Below, one piece after another: positions 43,417 to 52,736 of a stretch of DNA of 64,000 nt (position 1 is the first letter of the stretch; each line of letters starts with the position of its first letter). A program made the position numbers and the translations under genes. Source of the DNA: Methanolapillus ohkumae (GTDB taxonomy: Archaea; Halobacteriota; Methanosarcinia; Methanosarcinales; Methanosarcinaceae); NCBI RefSeq assembly GCF_032594355.1, contig NZ_CP131061.1, positions 310,001 through 374,000 on the forward strand, written 5' to 3'. Below the pieces are notes generated by a model. It made no database searches. It saw only the letters and a list, made by a program, of their open reading frames with translations, and had not been told where the DNA came from.

Positions 43417-43753
43417 CTCTTTTCAAACGTCCGTGAATGTATTTAACGGTTGGGATTTTTAACATTTCAAAAAATTTAAATTACAAACGCGAATCTGTTT
43501 TTTCGGGTGGTACAAGGCAAATAAAAACAGATAAAAATGGATAAAATTAAATAACTTGTATAAATAGTTGCATAGAATTAATTAATCGTTGCATAGAATT
43601 TATTAATCGTTGCATAGAATTTATTTATTTCCTGAGGAGCAATTCATTGTTTTTCAATCGATGCAGTCTGATGTAATCATTTTCAAAAAATTGTCGTCAT
43701 GATCGTATTTTTTATTTTATTTATTTTTAATCACTCTCACATGAGGTTAAAAA
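43417..43753. promoter_or_regulatory. Divergent flippase/aglB region with a 21-bp tandem array
   Basis: 337 bp. GTTGCATAGAATTWATTAATC occurs at 43567, 43588 and 43609 (period 21 bp, third copy altered at its 3' end), a match to two turns of the DNA helix and so compatible with same-face protein sites. GAGGT at 43743 is the aglB ribosome site. Confidence 0.6.
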
Positions 43754-46705
43754 TTGGTCAGCAATACAGATTCTTCCCCGCAAAAGTCCGATGAAAAGAA
43801 TCATTCGGCCGGCGCGCAATCCTCGGATTCCTCCGGCTCGAAAGTTTCCAAGTATTTCGGCGATAAAAATTCCGTTTTGACAAGTGTTTTTTACGGAATT
43901 TTGGTTTTGATTTCCGCGATTTTGGCATTTTTCATCCGCATTCAGCCAAAAGACGGTGTTTTTTTAAGCAACGGATTCATCCGGTTGGGCGAAAACGATC
44001 CTTGGTACCACTGGAGAAACGTAGACTATCTCCTCCACAACTATCCGCACTTGTCTTGGTTTGACCCGGCGACCACCTATCCGTACGGAACCAACCAGGC
44101 GTTCGCACCGCTTTTTGACATGATGGCGGGGACCTTCATTAAAATTTTGCAGGCTCTGACCGGAAACACATCCACCGAGTATGCCATGACGATTTTTGCT
44201 TACTGGCCCTGTCTCTTGGCGGCGCTTTGTGTGATTGTGATCTACTTTGTCGCAAAAAAAATATTTGACAGCCGATCCGTTGGGCTCTTCTCTGCTTTCT
44301 TCGTGGCGATTGCGCCCGGACAATTCTTGTCCCGCAGCATTATCGGATTTAGCGACCACCACGTGGCGGAAGTTCTTTTCAGCACTTTGGCGGTTTTCTT
44401 CCTTGTGGTCACGCTTTTAAAAGCAAAAGATAAAATTATCACGTATGACGATTTGAAAAACAAAAAAATCTCTTCAATAAAAACAATTCTTCCGTATGCA
44501 GTTTTAACCGGAATTACATTGGGTCTTTATTCCCTTGTTTGGGAAGGCGCTCTTTTGTTTGCGTTTATCATCGGTATTTTCATCACCGTTCAAATGATTA
44601 CCAACCACATGAAGGGCGAGAGTACCGTTTTTATTGCTCTTACGGGTCTGATCATCTTTGCCATTGACTTTTTAATGGTGATTGTCACCCCGCAAATCGG
44701 AGAATACAAATCCCTTCACATGTTGGCGCTCGGCGCCGGCATGTTGGCCATTTTAGTGATGGCGGTTTTGTCTTATGTTTTGGAAAAGAAAAACGTTAAA
44801 AGAATTTATTATCCGGCAGTTTTGGCCGGCATCGGCATTGTTGCGGCCGGCATTGGCAGTTTGATTTCCGATTCTGTCAGAAACGCTGTGTTTGGGGTTG
44901 TTGGCTTCTTTACAAGAACTGGCGGCGCATTGACAATTGGGGAAGCTTCTCCTTACTTTGGAAATACAATTCCGCCGATCATCTTTACGGCCATGATCGC
45001 GATTTTCTTAATTGGGCTTCCGTTTTTGGGAACTTCCGTTTTTCAAAAAGACAAAAACCGGATTTATTTCCTGGTGGGTTGGACGGTCATTTTTACGATT
45101 CTGATGATGATTACGGGACAGGATTTCGTTGAACTCTTTACCGGATTCTCGGTTTTCGGCTACATTTGGATCATCGCTCTTCCGATTTTGGCCTACAAAG
45201 CGACGCAAGACAACAATATGGAAAAAGTTTTCTTGGTTGTTTGGACCATGGTGATTTTGTGGGCTTTGGTTCAGCAGAACCGGTTTGCTTACTATTTCAT
45301 TGTTCCGATTACGATTTTAGCGGTTTACCTCTTGTGGGAACTGGCACATTCTTTGAAATTCGACGCGGCGGTCACGTCTTGGAAAAAGGAAATCCTCGGC
45401 AAGATAAACGGCACCGCTTCCAAAGAGCAGCCTGTGTCAAAAGCGGAAACCAAAGAAAAGGAGTCCAAGTCCTTTAAACCGGATTCCAAAGCCGCTAAGC
45501 AAGCCGCCAAATCCGAAGCGGCACGCCAATACTCCAAACCGAAACAAAAAGCGGAATCCAAACCGTATACCGCAATTGCGATCATGGTTCTTGCCGCTCT
45601 GGTTATTTTGGCGCCGACCGCCTATTTGACCGTGCAATACACCGCCGGAACCGGCGGTCCCGACATGTCTTGGATTAACGCAAGTCTGTGGCTGAGTGGC
45701 AACACGCCGGCGCCGACTCTTGACCCGTACGGCACCTACACGCAGCCGTTCCAAGATTTGGATGGCGACGGCAAGCAAGATCGTGTTTCTGGATCGGGAA
45801 TTGAGTTTTATGAAAACCAAGTCAGTACGGTTCCGTTTGATTATCCGGCGGGTTCTTATGGCGTAATTTCGTGGTGGGATTACGGTCACTGGCTGGAAGT
45901 GATCGGAAAGCGTATGGTTGATGCCAACCCGTTCCAGTTTGGTGTTGGCGGCCGCCGCGGTAATGTGTCCGATCCGATGATTCCGGGAGCGGCTCCGTTC
46001 TTCGTTGCGGAGTCGGAAGCAGACGCGACCATGTATTTGGAAGCGATTGATCCGCGCGACAATATGTCCGGTGCCCGCTACGTCGTGACGGATATTGAAA
46101 TGGCTTCCGGAATGAGTAAATTCTATGCGATGACAGCTTGGACGCTGGACACTTCCGGATATACGGTGACGATTCCGACAGAAATTGGAAATCAAACCAT
46201 TATCGGTAGTGACCGGTATTTCAACTCTCACGTTGTTCAATTGCATTTGTTTGACGCTCAGCATTTGAAACAATACCGCATGATTTACGAATCAGGAACG
46301 GAATTTACCCGGACGCAGGATCAGGAATCTTTCTACAAGAGCGTTTACAATTTCTTGTATGGCGCAAATGTTCCGGTTCAAAATACGGGTTATGTCAAGA
46401 TTTTTGAATACGTGAAAGGCGCAACTGTTTCCGGAAACGCGGCTCCGAATTCCACGGTAACCATTTCGGTTCCGATTCAAACCAACCAGGGACGCACCTT
46501 CACTTATTCGCAAACCACGACAGTGGACGCAAACGGACACTACGTTTTCACCGTTCCGTATTCGACAACCGGCCCGATTGCCGGCCAGACAAATTTCGCG
46601 GTCAAACCAACCGGATCTTACACCGTGTCGCACGATGGTGTCACATCGACCGTGGCGGTCTCCGAGCAAGCAGTTTTGACCGGACAGACGGTCAGTGTGT
46701 CTTAA
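43754..46705 (+). CDS. aglB: Oligosaccharyltransferase AglB (STT3 family)
   Basis: 983 aa. It transfers the lipid-linked glycan to Asn of secreted proteins on the outer face of the membrane. Start is a TTG at 43754, six bases after GAGGTT. About 13 membrane helices occupy residues 35-535. Catalytic loops: RLGENDPWYHWRNV (first acidic motif), RSIIGFSDHHVAEVLF, and the signature WWDYGHW at residues 707-713 in the external domain. Residues about 545-605 form a Lys/Ala/Ser-rich linker (AKQAAKSEAARQYSKPKQ). The C-terminus is beta-rich with a Thr/Val-rich NAAPNSTVTISVPIQ domain. Surface and lipoproteins in this window are likely substrates. Confidence 0.93.
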   Translation: MVSNTDSSPQKSDEKNHSAGAQSSDSSGSKVSKYFGDKNSVLTSVFYGILVLISAILAFFIRIQPKDGVFLSNGFIRLGENDPWYHWRNVDYLLHNYPHLSWFDPATTYPYGTNQAFAPLFDMMAGTFIKILQALTGNTSTEYAMTIFAYWPCLLAALCVIVIYFVAKKIFDSRSVGLFSAFFVAIAPGQFLSRSIIGFSDHHVAEVLFSTLAVFFLVVTLLKAKDKIITYDDLKNKKISSIKTILPYAVLTGITLGLYSLVWEGALLFAFIIGIFITVQMITNHMKGESTVFIALTGLIIFAIDFLMVIVTPQIGEYKSLHMLALGAGMLAILVMAVLSYVLEKKNVKRIYYPAVLAGIGIVAAGIGSLISDSVRNAVFGVVGFFTRTGGALTIGEASPYFGNTIPPIIFTAMIAIFLIGLPFLGTSVFQKDKNRIYFLVGWTVIFTILMMITGQDFVELFTGFSVFGYIWIIALPILAYKATQDNNMEKVFLVVWTMVILWALVQQNRFAYYFIVPITILAVYLLWELAHSLKFDAAVTSWKKEILGKINGTASKEQPVSKAETKEKESKSFKPDSKAAKQAAKSEAARQYSKPKQKAESKPYTAIAIMVLAALVILAPTAYLTVQYTAGTGGPDMSWINASLWLSGNTPAPTLDPYGTYTQPFQDLDGDGKQDRVSGSGIEFYENQVSTVPFDYPAGSYGVISWWDYGHWLEVIGKRMVDANPFQFGVGGRRGNVSDPMIPGAAPFFVAESEADATMYLEAIDPRDNMSGARYVVTDIEMASGMSKFYAMTAWTLDTSGYTVTIPTEIGNQTIIGSDRYFNSHVVQLHLFDAQHLKQYRMIYESGTEFTRTQDQESFYKSVYNFLYGANVPVQNTGYVKIFEYVKGATVSGNAAPNSTVTISVPIQTNQGRTFTYSQTTTVDANGHYVFTVPYSTTGPIAGQTNFAVKPTGSYTVSHDGVTSTVAVSEQAVLTGQTVSVS

Positions 46706-46830
46706 AAATCGTTTTGAAATTGAAAAATATGAAATGAAAAAATATGAAATGGAAAAAAATCGTTTTTCTACTTTTCATTTCATTCCCATTTTCTTTCAAT
46801 TTTTCAATTTTCATTTCCATTTTCATAATT
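46706..46830 (+). terminator. AT-rich inverted-repeat region after aglB
   Basis: ATTGAAAAATATGAAATG-type words (46715-46755) are complementary to CATTTC...TTTTCAATTTTTCAATT (46775-46812), allowing a long imperfect hairpin that could end aglB transcription. Confidence 0.4.
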
Positions 46831-46854
46831 TTTTCTTTTTTGTGTTCGCGGCGG

Positions 46855-46950
46855 CATATGCGCGCGTTATGGCGACATATTTTTTAAGATTTTAACAAAA
46901 ATAATGGTCGGTTTTTTCAAAAAATAAAATCGATGAGATATTTTTTGTAG
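46855..46950 (+). repeat. A-family dispersed element, copy A9
   Basis: Core CATATGCGCGCGTTATGGC (46855-46873), then GACATATTTTTTAAGATT, TTAACAAAAATAATGGTCGG and TTTTTTCAAAAAATAAAATC. The ORF-like frame across it is not a gene. Confidence 0.75.
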
Positions 46951-47250
46951 AAAATAATATTTCGGGTTGAATTTTATTAATTTGCTGCGATTGTCATTGT
47001 TTTAGTATTGCTGCCAACTGCCTGCTGCTTTAAGATTGCTGCCGTCCTTCCTACCAATCGATCTATTCATATTAACAATCCGAGAAATTCGAGACGCGAA
47101 GCGCGTCTCGAATTTTCGGGAGGGTTTGTGTGAATTGAAATAATAATTGATTGTTGTTTTTTTATTTTTTTTGTTTTTCTTCTTTGAGATATACTTTTTC
47201 TTTTGCTTAAAATGAAAAAGTTTATTTTATTTCAGGAAGTTTTAGCCTTC
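46951..47250. other. Intergenic region before hisD
   Basis: It contains TTGCTGCC-rich words (46981-47050), the B2 hairpin (47080-47120), then T-rich DNA up to the hisD ribosome site. Confidence 0.5.
47080..47120. repeat. B-family GC-rich hairpin, copy B2
   Basis: AAATTCGAGACGCG and CGCGTCTCGAATTT are perfect 14-bp arms around AAG, with a partial extension CCGAG/CGGG, then AGGGTTTG. The copy at 50165 is almost the same outside the stem but has a shorter, differently paired stem. Confidence 0.75.
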
Positions 47251-48531
47251 ATGATTTGTCAAAAACTTTCCGATTTTCCAAAATCGGAACTTCAAAAACT
47301 CATGTCTCGGGGGAACCAGCTTTCCGATGTCGGTCCGACGGTGGACGCCATCTTGAAAAATGTTTTGGAAAACGGAGACTCCGCCATTTTGGCATATGCG
47401 GCCCAATTCGACAAGGTGAATCTTTCCGCTCTTCTCGTCACGCAAAAGGAAATCGATGACGCCATATCGAGTTTGTCTCCTGTTTTGCTGTCTCACCTCC
47501 AAAAAGCGGCGGACAATATTCGAAAATTTCATGAAGCACAGCTCCCTAAAGAGATTTGGATTGAAAATACGAAAGGAATTCTTCTCGGACAAAAACAGGT
47601 TCCGCTTTCCCGGGTCGGCTGCTATGTTCCGGGGGGACGTGCCAGCTATCCGTCTACGGTTTTGATGACGGCAATTCCTGCAAAAGTCGCGGGCGTATCG
47701 GAGGTCATTGTCTGCACGCCGGCCCGGGCGGATGGAACTGTTCATCCGCTGACGCTTGCGGCTGTCAAAATCGCCGGCGTCGACAAAGTTTTTAAAACCG
47801 GCGGTGCACAGGCAATTGCGGCCATGGCGTACGGGACGCAGAGCATTCCAAAAGTTGACAAAATTGTCGGCCCGGGGAATGTTTTTGTGACGGTTGCCAA
47901 AATGAAGGTTCGGGATTTTGCGGAAATTGATTTTCCGGCGGGACCAAGCGAGGTTTTGATTATCGCAGACGATTTCGCGGATCCGAAAATGACGGCGGCA
48001 GATATTTTGGCCCAGGCGGAACACGATCCGAATTCCATTTCGGTTTTGGTGACGCCATCGGAGGCGTTTGCAAAAAAAGTGCTTTTGGAACTTGATTCTC
48101 AAAAAAAGGCGGCCAAGCGACGGGAAATTATAGATGCGGCACTTCTCCATTCCGCCATTCTTACGGTGGAAAACTTAGACGATTGCGTTGATTTTTCCAA
48201 TCAATTCGGACCCGAACACCTTCAAATTATGGTGGATCCCAAATCCGAAGACAAAGTTTTATCCAAAATCAAGAATGCCGGATCCGTTTTTGTCGGCAAT
48301 TACGCACCTGTGCCGGCTGGCGATTACGCGTCGGGAACCAATCACGTGCTTCCGACTTCCGGATATGTTCGCCTCTACTCTGGGTTAAATACCATGCATT
48401 TTTTGAAATTGATCACGATTCAAAAAATCAGCAAGGAAGGGCTTTCCAATATCAAAGATACCGTGGTTGCGCTTGCGGAAGAAGAAGGTCTTTTTGAGCA
48501 CGCTGAAGCGATTAAGAAAAGATTTGATTAA
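47251..48531 (+). CDS. hisD: Histidinol dehydrogenase
   Basis: 426 aa from the ATG at 47251, which gives normal family length; upstream in-frame starts would add an odd hydrophobic tail. It catalyses the last two steps of histidine synthesis, histidinol to histidine with two NAD+. Typical blocks: PLSRVGCYVPGGRASYPSTVLMTAIPAKVAGV, KTGGAQAIAAMAYGTQSIPKVDKIVGPGNVFV (Gln/His zinc region), DFPAGPSEVLIIAD and the catalytic FGPEHLQIM, then the C-terminal zinc His in SGTNHVLPTSG. It is not near other his genes here. Confidence 0.94.
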   Translation: MICQKLSDFPKSELQKLMSRGNQLSDVGPTVDAILKNVLENGDSAILAYAAQFDKVNLSALLVTQKEIDDAISSLSPVLLSHLQKAADNIRKFHEAQLPKEIWIENTKGILLGQKQVPLSRVGCYVPGGRASYPSTVLMTAIPAKVAGVSEVIVCTPARADGTVHPLTLAAVKIAGVDKVFKTGGAQAIAAMAYGTQSIPKVDKIVGPGNVFVTVAKMKVRDFAEIDFPAGPSEVLIIADDFADPKMTAADILAQAEHDPNSISVLVTPSEAFAKKVLLELDSQKKAAKRREIIDAALLHSAILTVENLDDCVDFSNQFGPEHLQIMVDPKSEDKVLSKIKNAGSVFVGNYAPVPAGDYASGTNHVLPTSGYVRLYSGLNTMHFLKLITIQKISKEGLSNIKDTVVALAEEEGLFEHAEAIKKRFD

Positions 48532-48710
48532 TTATTTTGACTAATATTTGAATTGATGAAATGGTTAATGAAATGATTGATGAGATAGTTTGTAAACTTA
48601 AAGATTAAAAAAGGTAAACTATAAAACAAAGCATTTCCTTATTATATTCTATCAATTATTATAAAATAAATTTCAATATTTTAAAAGATAAATTAAAACC
48701 GGTGATGTTT

Positions 48711-49454
48711 ATGAATTCACAAATGGATTTCAGCAAAGTTTGTACGGCTTTTAAGACCCGGCGGCTTTACGACATGTCTGATGTTCTCATGGACCAGATT
48801 TGGCTGAAAAGTCAGCCGGACCGGGTTTTATATGACATGTACCGCGAAGTTCATTTGTCCGGCAAGGATTTGACGCAAATGAAAACGCATGTTTTGCGTT
48901 ATGATATTACGGTCATTCCGCCGGGAATGCTGGGTCCGGAATACATCAAAACAGCCGGCCACTATCATCCGCCTGTTTCGCATTTGTCGTGCGCTGACGC
49001 ACCGTCCTATCCGGAAGTTTATCAAGTCATTCACGGGACGGCGACGTATTTGCTTCAAAAGCGGGACTTGTCGGAATTTATTGTGATTGAGGCAAAGGAA
49101 GGCGATGTGGTTTTGATTCCGCCGGACTTTGGGCATGTGACGGTCAATACGTCTCTTGAAAAACTGACGATGGCAAACTGGGTCTCGGATGCGTTTGAGT
49201 CGGAATACGAGCCGATTCGGGAAAAGGCCGGGCTTTTGTATTATCTCACGGAAGACGGGTTTTGCAAAAACAAGAATTATGAGCAGTTTCCGGAAATCGC
49301 GGTCAAGAAGCCCAAAAGTTATCCGGAATTTGAGCTTTTCTCCGGCGTTGATATGTACGGGCTTGCCTGTGATTTAGATAAATTGGAATTTCTCCGCCAT
49401 CCGGAAAAATTCATGGATGCTTTTCGGCGGCCTTTTTATGAATCGGCCGTTTGA
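48711..49454 (+). CDS. pgi: Glucose-6-phosphate isomerase, archaeal cupin type
   Basis: 247 aa from the ATG at 48711; GGTGAT lies six bases before it, so the in-frame GTG/ATG inside that site are less likely. It interconverts glucose-6-phosphate and fructose-6-phosphate using a cupin-bound metal. Metal ligands: His84 and His86 in TAGHYHPP, Glu102 in YPEVYQVIHGTATYLLQK, and a His in PDFGHVTVN. The C-terminal extension (about residues 160-247) is common in euryarchaeal cPGI. It lies 180 bp after hisD; a separate promoter is likely. Confidence 0.92.
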   Translation: MNSQMDFSKVCTAFKTRRLYDMSDVLMDQIWLKSQPDRVLYDMYREVHLSGKDLTQMKTHVLRYDITVIPPGMLGPEYIKTAGHYHPPVSHLSCADAPSYPEVYQVIHGTATYLLQKRDLSEFIVIEAKEGDVVLIPPDFGHVTVNTSLEKLTMANWVSDAFESEYEPIREKAGLLYYLTEDGFCKNKNYEQFPEIAVKKPKSYPEFELFSGVDMYGLACDLDKLEFLRHPEKFMDAFRRPFYESAV

Positions 49455-49514
49455 ATCCTTTTTTAAAAATATAATTTTTTTAAAAAAATCATTTTTTAAT
49501 TTTTTTCAGCGGAT

Positions 49515-49889
49515 TTATTTTAAGAAATCCTTCCCGCCGATGCTTTTTGTGTGTTTTCTAAAAAAGATATTTCCATAGCGAATCGACCGGTATCCGAACC
49601 GGAGGGTGTTGGAGCTGAGAACATAAAAGTCGGTGAGAATCGTTTTTAAAAGTGGAAACCGGCTTGTGGTTTGAATCAAAAATCTTGTCAAAAAGCCAAT
49701 CTCAGAAATCAGATAACGAAATTCTGAGATAATCATCGCCGGATGAATGAGTGTGAAATGTTTCACTTCCGCGGCAAACATGAATACGGCACCGAATAAG
49801 ACAGAAATTCCGCAAAAAAGAGCCATGCAGACGTCTGTTAAGTAATACCTTCGGGTACCGTCGGAATGAAACCTTTTTAAGTTAACCAT
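49515..49889 (-). CDS. Small protein with one or two membrane helices
   Basis: 124 aa from the ATG at 49889 (AGGTGA lies 5 nt upstream; an in-frame GTG overlaps that site). A basic N-terminus (VNLKRFHSDGTRRYY) precedes a hydrophobic segment (about residues 18-42, VCMALFCGISVLFGAVFMFAA); the rest is amphipathic and Arg/Phe-rich. No family recognised. Its stop faces the pgi stop across 60 bp. Confidence 0.6.
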   Translation of the reverse strand: MVNLKRFHSDGTRRYYLTDVCMALFCGISVLFGAVFMFAAEVKHFTLIHPAMIISEFRYLISEIGFLTRFLIQTTSRFPLLKTILTDFYVLSSNTLRFGYRSIRYGNIFFRKHTKSIGGKDFLK

Positions 49890-50164
49890 GTTCTTCACCT
49901 TCGTTTTTGGAATTTTTTTGAACTATTCTTAATTGCAATTCACGGTATATATTCTCTTCTATTATACTCTCTATATTCTATATATTTTAGCCGGCCGCAT
50001 CTGTTTATTGTTTCCTGTTTTTCTGCATCTGTTTTTTAAAAAATACAGTTGCTTTCTTGTTTTCCGGTTTTTCTGCATCTGCCGCCACTTGCATTGTTGT
50101 CTATTTTGCAATTTTTCAATTTTGCAGCAACTGTTGCCAACACAATCTTTCCATATGCGATATT

Positions 50165-50203
50165 CCGAGAAATTCGGACGCGGTGCGCGTCCGAATTTTC
50201 GGG
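50165..50203. repeat. B-family GC-rich hairpin, copy B3
   Basis: AAATTCGGACGCG and CGCGTCCGAATTT form a perfect 13-bp stem around GTG, with flanks CCGAGA and TCGGGATGGTTTG as in copy B2. Relative to B2 (GAGAC/GTCTC) the stem centre is GGAC/GTCC, changed on both arms. Confidence 0.75.
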
Positions 50204-50340
50204 ATGGTTTGCTTGATTGGGATTATAGCAGTTTTGTAATTATTTTTGTTTGCAATTATTTGCAATTGTTTGTAATTATTGTTGTTCGCAGTTGTTTTTC
50301 CTTACTGTTGCCGGTTTTGTTGTTTTGCTATCAGATGCAT

Positions 50341-50440
50341 CGCCGCGCGCGTTATGGCGACAAATTTCTGATTCAATCCACAAAAATGACAGGCCGGTTT
50401 TTTGAAAAAATAATAAAATAAAATCGAGTAGCTGTTTTTA
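50341..50440 (+). repeat. A-family dispersed element, copy A10
   Basis: Core CGCCGCGCGCGTTATGGC (50341-50358), then GACAAATTTCTGATTCAA, TCCACAAAAATGACAGGCCGG and TTTTTTGAAAAAATAATAAAA. Together with A6 and A9 it best defines the full-length element. Confidence 0.75.
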
Positions 50441-50532
50441 AAAAATAAATAAAAATAGAAATAATGGAAGGGTTTTGTTTTCATCTTTTAGAAACGTGTT
50501 GTTGTCACACGCCCCCCTCCTCTTTTTTTTGG

Positions 50533-51948
50533 TTATATCTGTTTGGTCAGCTTCTCGTTCATCATTTTCCAAAACGCCGGGCTTTTGATTTTACAAATTT
50601 CTTCAATGCCGATGATTTCATATCCCGAAAGGACGGCGTCTCGAACATGCCTTCCAAGCGCGGCTTCTTTGAGAATCTTGTCGGCAATCAATTGCTCGGC
50701 AGATTGGTATTTTCGAACAATTTCCGCAACAATAAACTCATTTTTAATTTTTAAGGTAAAAGTATCCGGATGATCTTTGTATTTGTCGTAAAACGATTGT
50801 GTATTCTCAACCGCCCAAACCGGCGGGCCGGTTCTTTTCTGAAGCGGCGGCAGTTTTTTGGAGGCAAGCTCAATCAAAAGAACGCAGTTGCCTTCGCTTT
50901 CGGCAAAAGCATGTGTGTTCATCACTGTAAAATCATTTGCTGTTAAAATTTCCGCCAGCGAATTTTCCAACCGGAATAATTGCGGGTAGAGGGTGTCATC
51001 CGCTTTTTTGGGGGCCGGAAATGTAACGGCCATCCAATCCGTTCCGCGCAAGCTTACGATTTTTTTGAAATCCGTTGGGGAAAGCGGCGGATAATCCGGT
51101 TTTGTGAAAAACCCGATGTCCGGATTTTTCATGTAACGTCCGGCCGCGTTGACGAACTGGGAAAATCGGGTAAGGGAAAGTGCGGCGGCAACATTGCGGT
51201 TCGGGTCGGTCGGGTCGGTCACAACCAGCGGATCCGAATGTGGCTGACTCTGATGGTTCATCAGGTCAATATTTTCTCCAAAACGCCAATAGGCCGCTTT
51301 TTTAAGAACATTTTCAAAGGAACCGTACCGGATAACCAATATTTCCGTCAGGTATCCGGAAAAGCCGCCGTTTCTGACTTCCGAGCCATAAACACCCGTC
51401 CCTTTCATAAATTGCTTGAGAAGAAGAACCTCATCCTCCTTTCCTTGGATTCTTTCCTTAATAAATCGGCAGTGAAAAGGCGTCCGGTCGACTGCGGATT
51501 TAATTTCGGACGCGCTTTTGACACGGAAACACGGCACCAGATCAATTTCAAACCCATCTTTTCGGATATGGATATACGGGTGCTCCGAATGCCGGTCTTC
51601 CCAAGAATTTCCCGTTTTCGCGACTTCCATCAACAATCGGCGGCTTCTTTTTTCCATCTCTTCCCGAGAAACCTCTTCCGGATAAGACACAAAAAGATCA
51701 ATGTCATGGTTACCGGAAAGCCAAGTGGAACGTTCGGCAGAGCCGACGGAAATCGGAATAACATCGGTTTCGTTGAATTTTTCAGCCGTCCGGCAGACAA
51801 TCTCTATCAATTCTGATTTAGCCGCTTCCAACCTCTGCTTTTCGGAATCATTCGGCCGGATATTTTGAAGGATCGATTCCCGGATTTTTAAAAAATCCGC
51901 CTCCGAAATCGTTTCTTCCGGAACCTTTGTCTTTTTATTCAAAACCAT
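50533..51948 (-). CDS. cca: CCA-adding enzyme (tRNA nucleotidyltransferase, archaeal class I)
   Basis: 471 aa. It builds or repairs the 3' CCA of tRNA, needed here because tRNA-Ser at 36478 lacks an encoded CCA. The nucleotidyltransferase signature VGSAERSTWLSGNHDIDLFVSYP (about residues 67-89) carries the catalytic acidic pair, with a third acid near FEIDLVPCFRV. The C-terminal half has the archaeal tail domains (KNEFIVAEIVRKYQ, ALGRHVRDAVLSGYEI). Starts with ATG; ribosome site weak. Stand-alone unit. Confidence 0.92.
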   Translation of the reverse strand: MVLNKKTKVPEETISEADFLKIRESILQNIRPNDSEKQRLEAAKSELIEIVCRTAEKFNETDVIPISVGSAERSTWLSGNHDIDLFVSYPEEVSREEMEKRSRRLLMEVAKTGNSWEDRHSEHPYIHIRKDGFEIDLVPCFRVKSASEIKSAVDRTPFHCRFIKERIQGKEDEVLLLKQFMKGTGVYGSEVRNGGFSGYLTEILVIRYGSFENVLKKAAYWRFGENIDLMNHQSQPHSDPLVVTDPTDPNRNVAAALSLTRFSQFVNAAGRYMKNPDIGFFTKPDYPPLSPTDFKKIVSLRGTDWMAVTFPAPKKADDTLYPQLFRLENSLAEILTANDFTVMNTHAFAESEGNCVLLIELASKKLPPLQKRTGPPVWAVENTQSFYDKYKDHPDTFTLKIKNEFIVAEIVRKYQSAEQLIADKILKEAALGRHVRDAVLSGYEIIGIEEICKIKSPAFWKMMNEKLTKQI

Positions 51949-52635
51949 GATTTTTCACAAGCCCGAAAAATGAAGATTTAAAAACAAGTCTAAGAAAAAA
52001 ATAAATTTAAAAATCATCATTCATTTCATTTGTATTTGAACTATTGGAATAACTTATTTCTATTAATTTTTATTGTCTTTTCTTTGTTTCGACGTCCAAA
52101 TTGTTCCTATTTTTTTTTTCAGAATCTGTCCGTTTTTGTCTAATTTGTTCAAGTTTATTCTCTTTTTGTCCTATTTTGTCCGAATTTATCCTCTATTTAT
52201 CCTACTTTGTCCGAAATTATCTTCTATTTGTCCAATTTTATCCAAATTAATCCTCTATTTTATCCTGTTTTGACATTTTTTATGATTCATGCGTTTCTTT
52301 CTTATACTTTGAATTCAACATTTTTTTTATCTTTTTCGATTGGCCAAAATAATTGAAAAAAAAGGACTGATATTTTTAAAAACAAAAAAGGAATCCTTGA
52401 AAACGATTCTTTTTCCTGTTTCCCCCAGATCCGGCCGGATTTTTTCGGCCGGATTGTCTTTCTCGGCGGCTGGTTTTTTTTAAAAATATTGTTAAATGAT
52501 TGTCAGATGAATATGGTTGTCAGATGCAAAATGATTCTCAAATGAAAATACACGAATTGAAAAATTTGTTAATTCATCTTGCCACAAATTTGTTATATTC
52601 ATCTTTGCCACAATTTTGTTATTATTGATATTTTA
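51949..52635. other. AT-rich intergenic region with pyrimidine repeat and double hairpin
   Basis: About 690 bp. TTTGTCCTATTTTGTCCGAA / TTATCCTCTATTTGTCC words repeat five to six times at 52125-52275. Two hairpins with T-rich ends follow at 52386-52414 and 52429-52454. No gene seen. Confidence 0.55.
52386..52454. terminator. Two adjacent hairpins
   Basis: AAAAAGGAATC pairs with GATTCTTTTT (52386-52414), and ATCCGGCCG pairs perfectly with CGGCCGGAT around GATTTTTT (52429-52454). No gene ends nearby on the plus strand, so they may end an untranslated RNA or be regulatory. Confidence 0.5.
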
Positions 52636-52724
52636 TTGCATTTATTTATTGCATTTATTTATTGCATTTATTTATTGCATTTATTTATTGCATTTATTTA
52701 TTGCATTTATTTATTGCATTTTTT
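52636..52724 (+). repeat. 13-bp tandem array (TTGCATTTATTTA), six units plus
   Basis: Six exact units start at 52636, 52649, 52662, 52675, 52688 and 52701, with a seventh truncated unit ending only about 2 bp before the ribosome site of the transporter gene. The array therefore forms its 5' leader or promoter spacer. Confidence 0.95.
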
Positions 52725-52736
52725 CAGGAGTTTATT

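Larger units (their letters stand above)
49890..50532. other. Repeat-bearing intergenic region
   Basis: 643 bp between minus-strand genes with no supported gene. It contains the B3 hairpin (50165-50203) and an A element (50341-50440). A 162-codon plus-strand frame crosses both repeats and is rejected as noncoding. Confidence 0.6.

Noticed and set aside
49933..50421. 162-codon hydrophobic frame
   Set aside because: It spans the B3 hairpin and an A element, lacks a ribosome site and has the composition of AT-rich spacer.
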